Shown: piece after piece, positions 1 through 5,781 of the stretch
How the letters are laid out: each line of letters starts with the position of its first letter
Numbering within the stretch: the stretch's first letter is position 1
Source: Alphaproteobacteria bacterium UBA6347
Lineage (GTDB): Bacteria; Pseudomonadota; Alphaproteobacteria; CAAGCB01; CAG-977
Assembly (NCBI GenBank): GCA_002440235.1
Contig: DJRZ01000039.1
Span: 6,244 to 15,373, forward strand
Length of the DNA stretch: 9,130 nucleotides
Reading direction: 5' to 3'
Made by a program: the position numbers and the translations under genes
The notes under the pieces: generated by a model
The model's database searches: none
What the model saw: only the letters and a program-made list of their open reading frames with translations
Told to the model about the DNA's origin: nothing

Positions 1-1263
1 CCGCCGCTCGGCAGCGGTCCGTACCGCGTCGCGAAGTTCGAAACCGGACGCTACGTCGTCTATGAACGCGATCCCGACTATTGGGCGAAAGATCTGCCCG
101 CCGTCAGGGGATTCAACAATTTCGACGTTATCCGGTACGATTATTACCGCGACACGGGCGTCGCCGTCGAAGCGTTCAAAGCGGGCGCGTTCGACCTGCG
201 CGTCGAAAACGAAGCCAAAAAGTGGGTGTCGGCGTACAATGGATTTTCCGAAAAAAACGGGCTGGTCAAGGCGGAGTTCCCTCACGCTCTGCCGTCGGGA
301 ATGCAGGGGTTCGTGTTCAACACGCGCCGTCCGCTGTTCGGGGACGCGCGCGTCCGTCGGGCTTTGGGGCTGGCGTTCGATTTCGAATGGTCGAACAAAA
401 ACCTGTTTTACGGGCTGTACGAGCGCACGCAAAGCTATTTCGACAATTCGGAGCTGGCGGCGAAAGGGTTGCCCAAGGGCGAAGAGCTGAAAATTCTGAA
501 CGAATACCGCGACAAACTGCCCGAAGAGCTTTTCAAACAGCCGTTTTCGTCGGATAGGACGGCGGGGGACGGCAATATCCGCCCTCAGCTGGAAAAGGCT
601 TTCGCTCTGCTGGAACAGGCGGGCTGGACGGTGAACGGCGACGGCGTCCTGACCGACGCGGACGGCAAACCCTTCGCGTTTGAAATATTGATCGACGCCG
701 CGTCGTCCGGGGCGTGGCAGCGCATCGTCCTGCCTTACGTCCGCAACCTGAAACGGTTGGGGATAAAGGCGGTTTTGCGTGCGGTCGACGCGACGCAGTA
801 CAAAAACAGGACGGACAATTACGATTACGACATGATCGTTCACGTCTGGGGACAGTCGACCTCCCCCGGGAACGAACAGCGCTCTTTCTGGGGAAGCAAA
901 GCCGCCGGCAGGGCGGGGGCGCAGAACTACGCGGGGATTAAAAATCCCGTCGTCGACGATTTGATCGAAAAAATCGTCGAAGCGACCGACCGGCGCAAGC
1001 TGGTCGCCGCCGTCAGGGCGTTGGACCGCGTGCTGTTGTGGGAACACTACGTCGTGCCGCATTGGTACGTGCCGACGACGCGGCTGGTCTATTGGGACAA
1101 GTTCGGAAAAACGGACAAAAACCCGATGAAGGGCGTCCAGCTGATGACGTGGTGGATCGATCAAACAAAGCTGAAAAATCTGAACGCTTTGAAAAACAAA
1201 GAAAAAGACAGAAAAAAGGCTGACGCCGAAACGGTTTTCGACCGGCTGAGGGAGTGGTTCTGA
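1..1263 (+). CDS. yejA: Periplasmic peptide-binding protein YejA, C-terminal part (5' end outside window)
   Basis: This is the solute-binding protein (family 5, SBP_bac_5) of a YejABEF-type ABC importer, expected to capture peptides in the periplasm and deliver them to YejB/YejE. The frame is open from the first base and gives 420 residues. YejA proteins are about 600 residues, so the signal peptide and first part of lobe I lie upstream. Visible family landmarks are GSGPYRV (fragment residues 4-10), FVFNTRRPLF (104-113), LGLAFDFEW (about 122-130) and YFDNSELAA (146-154), followed by the aromatic C-terminal segment with WEHYVVPHWY. These match my memory of YejA rather than generic OppA or DppA. 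The protein ends in a Lys/Arg/Glu-rich tail of about 30 residues. Its TGA stop shares one base with the yejB ATG. In E. coli the Yej system imports microcin C; in Brucella, Salmonella and Sinorhizobium it is linked to peptide uptake and resistance to antimicrobial peptides. Confidence 0.93.
   Translation, partial: PPLGSGPYRVAKFETGRYVVYERDPDYWAKDLPAVRGFNNFDVIRYDYYRDTGVAVEAFKAGAFDLRVENEAKKWVSAYNGFSEKNGLVKAEFPHALPSGMQGFVFNTRRPLFGDARVRRALGLAFDFEWSNKNLFYGLYERTQSYFDNSELAAKGLPKGEELKILNEYRDKLPEELFKQPFSSDRTAGDGNIRPQLEKAFALLEQAGWTVNGDGVLTDADGKPFAFEILIDAASSGAWQRIVLPYVRNLKRLGIKAVLRAVDATQYKNRTDNYDYDMIVHVWGQSTSPGNEQRSFWGSKAAGRAGAQNYAGIKNPVVDDLIEKIVEATDRRKLVAAVRALDRVLLWEHYVVPHWYVPTTRLVYWDKFGKTDKNPMKGVQLMTWWIDQTKLKNLNALKNKEKDRKKADAETVFDRLREWF
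1249..1254 (+). promoter_or_regulatory. Ribosome binding site of yejB
   Basis: AGGGAG lies 8 bases upstream of the ATG at 1263 and inside the last codons of yejA. It supports the ATG at 1263 over the in-frame GTG at 1254, which would place the start on top of this site. Confidence 0.6.
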
Positions 1264-2372
1264 TGTTTCGATACTTTTTGCGCCGTCTGTTTCTGATACC
1301 GCTGACTCTGCTGGGGATTATGGCGGTGAATTTTCTGTTCGTCCAACTCGCCCCCGGCGGTCCGGTCGAACACATGATCGCCAAATTGCAGGACGGCGGT
1401 GCGGGCGCGGCGCGGATCGGCGGATTTTCCGGCGGCGACGGCGCGGCGATGGCGGGCGTTTCGACCCGCCGCGGCGACGTCGTTTCGTCGAAATACCGCG
1501 GGGCGCAAGGGCTGGATCCCGCTTTGATTCGGGAATTGGAAATCCGGTTCGGTTTTGACAAGCCTTTGTACGAACGGTTTTGGACGATGATGAAAAACTA
1601 CGCGCGGTTCGATTTCGGCGACAGCTTTTACCGCGACGCGCCCGTGATCGGACTGATCGGCGAAAAAATGCCCGTTTCCGTTTCGCTGGGGGTGTGGACG
1701 ACCCTGATCGTCTATCTGGTGTCGATCCCGCTGGGAATCGCCAAAGCCGTGCGAAACGGGTCGAAATTCGACGCGGCGACGGGCGTTCTGATCGTCGTCG
1801 GGTACGCCGTCCCCGCTTTTCTGTTCGCGATGATGCTGATCGTCATGTTTTGCGGCGGGCGGTATCTGGACTGGTTTCCCTTGCGCGGGCTGGTTTCCGA
1901 AAACTGGGAGCAAATGGGGACGATCGACAAGGTCAAAGATTACTTCTGGCATTTGGCGATGCCCGTGACGGCTATGGTCGCGGGCGGTTTCGCGGGGCTG
2001 ACGATGCTGACGAAAAACTCGTTTCTGGAAGAGATTTCAAAACAGTACGTCCTGACCGCCAAAGCCAAAGGACTGGACGACACGGCGGTTCTGTACGGGC
2101 ATGTTTTCAGAAACGCGATGCTGATCGTTCTGGCGGGCTTTCCGGCTGTGCTGGTCGGCATGCTGTTCACGGGATCCGTCCTGATCGAGGTCGTCTTTTC
2201 GCTGGACGGGCTGGGACTGCTGGGGTTCGAAGCCGTGATGACGCGCGACTATCCCGTGATTTTCGGCACGCTGTACATCTTCGCCCTGATCGGGCTGGTT
2301 CTGAATCTGGTTTGCGACATGACCTATCATTTGGTCGATCCGCGCATTGATTTCGGAGGTCGTCATGAATGA
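1263..2372 (+). CDS. yejB: Peptide ABC transporter permease YejB
   Basis: Inner-membrane permease of the OppB/DppB class that pairs with YejE to form the translocation channel. It is 369 residues, against about 364 for E. coli YejB. The N-terminal membrane segment (about 9-29) is followed by APGGPVE (30-36), then a Gly/Ala-rich external stretch (about 44-66) and YRGAQGLDP (78-86), an arrangement typical of YejB. Further membrane segments are at about 141-161, 172-197, 230-250, 284-309 and 335-355. The cytoplasmic EAA-type coupling loop, which docks on the ATPase, is around 262-285 (TAKAKG ... HVFRNAM). The C-terminus VDPRIDF is also family-typical. The ATG at 1263 is chosen because it overlaps the yejA stop by one base and has AGGGAG upstream. 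The last 8 bases overlap yejE. Confidence 0.95.
   Translation: MFRYFLRRLFLIPLTLLGIMAVNFLFVQLAPGGPVEHMIAKLQDGGAGAARIGGFSGGDGAAMAGVSTRRGDVVSSKYRGAQGLDPALIRELEIRFGFDKPLYERFWTMMKNYARFDFGDSFYRDAPVIGLIGEKMPVSVSLGVWTTLIVYLVSIPLGIAKAVRNGSKFDAATGVLIVVGYAVPAFLFAMMLIVMFCGGRYLDWFPLRGLVSENWEQMGTIDKVKDYFWHLAMPVTAMVAGGFAGLTMLTKNSFLEEISKQYVLTAKAKGLDDTAVLYGHVFRNAMLIVLAGFPAVLVGMLFTGSVLIEVVFSLDGLGLLGFEAVMTRDYPVIFGTLYIFALIGLVLNLVCDMTYHLVDPRIDFGGRHE
2355..2360 (+). promoter_or_regulatory. Ribosome binding site of yejE
   Basis: GGAGGT sits 4 bases before the ATG at 2365, inside the 3' end of yejB. It is a near-perfect Shine-Dalgarno sequence. It rules out the in-frame upstream start at 2347, which precedes it. 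Confidence 0.75.
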
Positions 2373-3381
2373 ACGCGCGCGCGAACGCTGGCGCAAATTC
2401 AAATCCAACAAACGCGGCTGGTACGCTTTCATCGCTTTTTGCGCGGTGTTCGCCCTGTCGCTGTGCGCCGATTTCATCGCCAACGACAAACCGCTGGTCG
2501 TGCGGTACGACGGACGGTGGTACTTTCCGATCGTGCGGAATTATCCCGAAACGGTTTTCGGCGGGACGTTCAAAACGGCGGCGGATTACAAAGATCCCTA
2601 TGTGCGGAAAAAAATAAACGAAAAGGGCTTTTTCATCATGCCGCCCGTGCCCTTTTCCTACGATACCGTGGCGTACGATCTGCCGTCGCCCGCGCCGTCC
2701 GCGCCCGACCGCCGGAACTGGCTGGGAACGGACGATCTGGGACGCGACGTTCTGGCGCGGCTGATTTACGGCACGCGGTCGTCGCTGCTGTTCGGCGTGA
2801 TGCTGACGGTCGTTTCGTCCCTTGTCGGCGTTTTCGCGGGGGCGGCGCAGGGATATTTCGGCGGAAAAATCGATTTGTTCGCCCAGCGCTTTCTGGAAAT
2901 CTGGGGGGCTTTGCCGCAGCTGTTCGTTCTGATCGTCGTTTCCGCCGTCATCGCGCCGGGGTTCTGGACGCTGTTGCTGGTGATGCTGCTGTTTTCGTGG
3001 ACGGCTTTGGTTCCCGTCGTCCGCGCCGAGTTTCTGCGCGCGCGGAATTTTGATTACGTCAAGGCGGCTTACGCGCTGGGCGTTCCGGATTTCGTCATCA
3101 TTTTCAGGCATGTTTTCCCGAACGCCATGGTGGCGACGCTGACCTATCTGCCGTTTATCCTGTCGGGGGCGGTGGTGTCGCTGACGGCGCTGGATTTTCT
3201 GGGGTTCGGGTTGCCCCCCGGCGAACCGTCGCTGGGCGATCTGGTGCGTCAGGGCAAAGAAAACCTGCAAGCGCCGTGGCTGGCGGCGTCGGCTTTCGCG
3301 TCGCTGGCGTTTTTGCTGTCCGTTCTGGTCTTTGTCGGCGAAGCCGCGCGCGACGCTTTCGATCCGAGGAAAAACAAATGA
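2365..3381 (+). CDS. yejE: Peptide ABC transporter permease YejE
   Basis: Second inner-membrane permease of the importer, OppC/DppC class. It is 338 residues, against about 341 for E. coli YejE. An N-terminal amphipathic, basic segment (about 1-18) leads into a membrane helix (about 19-38). Then comes the YejE-type periplasmic region with LCADFIANDKPL (33-44) and RYDGRWYFP (47-55), and the class-defining GTDDLGRDVLARLIYGTR (121-138) at the start of the permease core. The EAA coupling loop is around 231-255 (YVKAAYALG ... HVFPNAM), followed by LDFLGFGLPPGEPSLG (276-291). The C-terminus (EAARDAFDPRK) matches the family. The protein should dimerise with YejB and contact YejF. Its ATG lies 8 bases before the yejB stop, and its own TGA overlaps the yejF ATG (ATGA), so translation is coupled in both directions. 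Confidence 0.95.
   Translation: MNERARERWRKFKSNKRGWYAFIAFCAVFALSLCADFIANDKPLVVRYDGRWYFPIVRNYPETVFGGTFKTAADYKDPYVRKKINEKGFFIMPPVPFSYDTVAYDLPSPAPSAPDRRNWLGTDDLGRDVLARLIYGTRSSLLFGVMLTVVSSLVGVFAGAAQGYFGGKIDLFAQRFLEIWGALPQLFVLIVVSAVIAPGFWTLLLVMLLFSWTALVPVVRAEFLRARNFDYVKAAYALGVPDFVIIFRHVFPNAMVATLTYLPFILSGAVVSLTALDFLGFGLPPGEPSLGDLVRQGKENLQAPWLAASAFASLAFLLSVLVFVGEAARDAFDPRKNK
3366..3370 (+). promoter_or_regulatory. Ribosome binding site of yejF
   Basis: GAGGA lies 7 bases before the ATG at 3378, within the final codons of yejE. It selects this ATG over in-frame starts further upstream (such as 3276) that would run deep into yejE. Confidence 0.6.
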
Positions 3382-4952
3382 CGCCGTTGCTGAGTGTTGA
3401 AAATCTGACCGTCCGTTTCGCGGACAATCCTCCGGTCGTCAAGGGCGTGTCCTTTGAAATCGGCAGAGGGGAAACGCTGGCTTTGGTCGGGGAAAGCGGA
3501 TCGGGAAAATCGGTCACGGCTTTGTCGCTTTTGCGGCTGGGCGCCGCCGTTCCGTCCGGACGGGCGATGTTCGGCGGACGCGATTTGCTGTCGGCGCCCG
3601 AAAGCGTTTTGCGCGATCTGCGCGGCAACCGGCTGGCGATGATTTTTCAAGAGCCGATGACCTCTTTGAACCCTCTGCACACGATAGAACGCCAAATCGC
3701 CGAAACGATGATCCTGCACGGCGAAATATCTAAAAAGGACGCCCGAAAACGCGTTTTGGAACTGCTGGATATGGTGGGGCTGCGCGACGCGGAACGCCGG
3801 CTGGACGCCCTGCCGCACGAATTGTCCGGCGGGGAACGTCAGCGCGTGATGATCGCGATGGCGCTGGCGAACGAACCCGATCTGCTGATTGCGGACGAAC
3901 CGACGACGGCGTTGGACGTGACGGTGCAGGCGCAAATTCTGGAATTGCTGTCCGCTTTGCAAAAGGATTTGGGACTGGCGGTTCTGTTCATTTCGCACGA
4001 TTTGGACGTCGTCGCGCGCGTCGCAAAACGCGTTTGCGTGATGAAAGACGGGGAAATCGCCGAAACGGGCGCGACGCGAGACGTGATGAGCAATCCGCGC
4101 CACCCGTACACGCGCGCTTTGATCGCCGCGAAAAAACTGCAGCCGCCCGACGCCCGCGATGAAAACGCGCCCGAAATCCTGCGCGCCGACAATGTTCGCG
4201 TTCGCTTCGCGCTGAAAAAAAATCCGTTCGGGCGGACGATCGAAGCCTTGGACGCGGTCGACGGCGTTTCCCTGACCGTCAGGGCGGGGCAGACGGTCGG
4301 ATTGGTCGGGGAAAGCGGGTCGGGGAAAACGACGCTGGGGCAGGCTTTGCTGAAATTGATTCCGGCGGAGGGGACGATCGTTTTCGACGGCGCGGACATA
4401 ACGCGGCTGAAAGGCGAAAAATTGCGCCGTCTGCGCGCGAAAATGCAGATCGTCTTTCAGGATCCGTATTCGTCGCTCAGCCCCCGCATGACGGTCGGGC
4501 AAATCGTCGCCGAAGGTCTGGACGTCCATTGCAAAGAGATGACGCCGGAACAAAAGAGGGCTGAAATCGAACGGGCGGTGCGGGACGTCGGGCTGGACGC
4601 CGATGTTTTGAACCGCTATCCGCATATGTTTTCGGGCGGGCAAAGGCAGCGGATCGCCATCGCCCGCGCTTTGGTTCTGCGCCCGAAACTGATCGTTCTG
4701 GACGAACCGACCAGCGCGCTGGACGTCAGCGTTCAGGCGCAAATCACGGAACTTTTGAAAAATCTGCAAAAGCGGTATAAGATAGCTTATCTGTTCATCA
4801 GCCACGACATGCGCGTCGTCAAATCGCTGGCGCACGCCGTGTATGTGATGAAAAACGGGCGGATCGTCGAAACGGGCGGCAATCCGGAACTGTTTGAACG
4901 GCAGAAACAACCCTACACGCGCGCGCTGATGAGGGCGGCGTTTGATTTTTAA
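3378..4952 (+). CDS. yejF: Peptide ABC transporter ATP-binding protein YejF (two fused ATPase domains)
   Basis: Cytoplasmic ATPase that powers the YejB/YejE channel. It is 524 residues (E. coli YejF is about 529) with two ABC domains in one chain. Domain 1 has Walker A GESGSGKS (38-45), Q-loop Gln91, signature LSGGE (149-153), Walker B LLIADEP (169-175) and switch His207. Domain 2 has Walker A GESGSGKT (311-318), Gln361, signature FSGGQ (418-422), Walker B LIVLDEP (438-444) and His476. Each domain ends in the oligopeptide-transporter motif (H/Q)PYTRAL (242-248 and 511-517). All catalytic motifs are intact in both halves, so two working ATP sites are expected. The ATG at 3378 forms an ATGA overlap with yejE. 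The TAA stop is followed after 12 bases by fliN, with no visible terminator between them. Confidence 0.95.
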   Translation: MTPLLSVENLTVRFADNPPVVKGVSFEIGRGETLALVGESGSGKSVTALSLLRLGAAVPSGRAMFGGRDLLSAPESVLRDLRGNRLAMIFQEPMTSLNPLHTIERQIAETMILHGEISKKDARKRVLELLDMVGLRDAERRLDALPHELSGGERQRVMIAMALANEPDLLIADEPTTALDVTVQAQILELLSALQKDLGLAVLFISHDLDVVARVAKRVCVMKDGEIAETGATRDVMSNPRHPYTRALIAAKKLQPPDARDENAPEILRADNVRVRFALKKNPFGRTIEALDAVDGVSLTVRAGQTVGLVGESGSGKTTLGQALLKLIPAEGTIVFDGADITRLKGEKLRRLRAKMQIVFQDPYSSLSPRMTVGQIVAEGLDVHCKEMTPEQKRAEIERAVRDVGLDADVLNRYPHMFSGGQRQRIAIARALVLRPKLIVLDEPTSALDVSVQAQITELLKNLQKRYKIAYLFISHDMRVVKSLAHAVYVMKNGRIVETGGNPELFERQKQPYTRALMRAAFDF

Positions 4953-4964
4953 CGGAATGGAAAA

Positions 4965-5312
4965 ATGACAGACAAACGGGAACAGGAAAATATGAACGAC
5001 ACGGTGTTGCGGCGCGTTTTCGACGACGAGGCGCTGATGGAGGTGAGCGTCGATTTGTCCGTCGTTTTGGGGCGCACTTTACTGCGCGTGTACCAGCTGC
5101 TGAAACTGGGGCGCGGCGCGGTCGTCGAACTGAACCAGCTGCTGAACGACCCCGTCGAAATCCTCGCCAACGAAATTCCCATCGCCAAGGGAGAGGTCAT
5201 CGTCACGGACGAAGGCTACATCGGCGTCAAAATCACGGAATTGACCCCGTCGCAAAAAGTGTCCGGCGCGACGCTGATCAGCAAATCCGCGGTCGGGTCG
5301 TTCGGAAAATAA
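4965..5312 (+). CDS. fliN: Flagellar motor switch protein FliN (SpoA/C-ring domain)
   Basis: A 115-residue protein whose body (about 24-95) is a single SpoA (surface presentation of antigens) domain. This domain forms the lower ring of the flagellar switch complex with FliM and FliG and contacts the export ATPase regulator FliH. Diagnostic features are VDLSVVLGRT (29-38), LLKLGRGAVVELNQL (45-59), DPVEILANEIPIAKGEV (62-78) and a closing GVKITEL (87-93). The N-terminus is short, as in compact FliN proteins, and a Ser/Gly/Lys-rich tail of about 20 residues follows the domain. A type III secretion SctQ C-terminal product is an alternative, but the independent short gene favours FliN. ATG 4965 has a GGAATGG sequence upstream; ATG 4992 (preceded by AGGA) would give 106 residues and is also possible. 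It is 12 bases from yejF, so it is probably co-transcribed with the transporter, an unusual location. Confidence 0.85.
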   Translation: MTDKREQENMNDTVLRRVFDDEALMEVSVDLSVVLGRTLLRVYQLLKLGRGAVVELNQLLNDPVEILANEIPIAKGEVIVTDEGYIGVKITELTPSQKVSGATLISKSAVGSFGK

Positions 5313-5360
5313 AAAATCCGGAAACGGCGGCGCGACGGGGAAATCAGCCCCGCCGCGTTT
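5306..5360 (-). terminator. Probable intrinsic terminator between convergent fliN and cNMP-domain gene
   Basis: An imperfect GC-rich hairpin spans 5331-5340 and 5348-5357 (9 of 10 pairs, 7-base loop). An alternative, longer fold pairs minus-strand AAACGCGGCG (5360-5351) with CGCCGCCGTTT (5332-5322). On the minus strand this is followed after about 5 bases by TTTTTTATTTT (5316-5306), fitting a Rho-independent terminator for the ftsY-side operon. On the plus strand only TTT follows the shorter stem, so it would end fliN transcription poorly by itself. The minus-strand stop codon (5346-5344) lies in the loop. The folding was judged by eye. Confidence 0.5.
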
Positions 5361-5781
5361 CGAACATCCGTTCGCGCATGTCGCGGATACGGCGGCACAG
5401 CATTTGAATGACGCCGCGTTCCAACGCTTTGTGTTCGTTCATCAAACGGTACAGGGCGGAACCGGAAATCTTGAACATGATCGTGTCTTCCAGCGCCGTG
5501 ACGGTCACGTCGGCGGGGGCGGGATCCAGCGCGGACAATTCGCCGAACACGTCCAAAGCGTTGTGTTCGCAAACGGTTTCGCCGTTTTTGTGCAAACGGA
5601 CCTGTCCTTGCAGAATAATGTAAAGGGCGTTCCATTCGTCGCCTTCTTTGACGATGTCCGTTCCGATCATCGCGGCGGTTTCGTCCGCGGCGGCGACAAT
5701 GTCGGACAGGGCGGCTTCGGGAATGTTCGAAAACAGGGAAACCTGCTTTAAAACCAATACTTTTTCAAGCGTCAACTGCAT
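5344..5781 (-). CDS. Stand-alone cyclic-nucleotide-binding-type (CAP-ED) domain protein, atypical ligand pocket
   Basis: A 145-residue cytoplasmic protein consisting of one CAP-ED/cNMP-binding fold and no DNA-binding helix-turn-helix, unlike CRP or FNR. The N-terminal helix VLKQVSLFSNIPEAAL (10-25) and the core (V)KEGDEWNALYIILQGQVRLHKNG (45-67) are typical of the fold. The phosphate-binding cassette is recognisable at FGELSALD (79-86), but the Arg-Ser/Thr pair that normally holds the cyclic phosphate is replaced by Ala90-Asp91. Cyclic nucleotide binding is therefore doubtful. An Arg-rich helix (about 128-145) closes the protein. The ATG at 5781 overlaps the stop of the upstream membrane-HEAT gene by one base (TGATG), with AAAGGAG 7 bases before it. 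A TTG one codon upstream is a less likely start. The pairing suggests it acts as a regulatory subunit of the neighbouring membrane protein (inference). Confidence 0.85.
   Translation of the reverse strand: MQLTLEKVLVLKQVSLFSNIPEAALSDIVAAADETAAMIGTDIVKEGDEWNALYIILQGQVRLHKNGETVCEHNALDVFGELSALDPAPADVTVTALEDTIMFKISGSALYRLMNEHKALERGVIQMLCRRIRDMRERMFETRRG

Noticed and set aside
62..557. Plus-strand frames of 142 and 158 codons overlapping the yejA fragment
   Set aside because: Out of frame with the clearly conserved YejA sequence, with Ser/Arg-rich composition and no domain.
1389..1500. Gly/Ala-rich stretch in YejB considered as an insertion or low-complexity expansion
   Set aside because: A glycine-rich periplasmic loop followed by YRG..GLDP is normal for YejB, and total length is close to the E. 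coli protein.
2167..3270. 367-codon minus-strand open frame opposite yejE
   Set aside because: Low-complexity Arg/Gln/Asp composition, no start signal of note, and opposite a strongly conserved permease gene.
3483..4318. A 17-base exact repeat (3483-3499 and 4302-4318) within yejF
   Set aside because: It falls on the two Walker A motifs of the tandem ATPase domains and reflects shared protein sequence, not a mobile or regulatory repeat.
3249..4910. 553-codon minus-strand open frame opposite yejF
   Set aside because: Its translation is rich in Arg, Gln, Phe and His with no recognisable domain, and it lies entirely across a perfectly conserved tandem-ABC ATPase. It is a shadow frame.
4953..4964. 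Possible promoter between yejF and fliN
   Set aside because: Only 12 bases, and no convincing -35/-10 pair seen in the 3' end of yejF.
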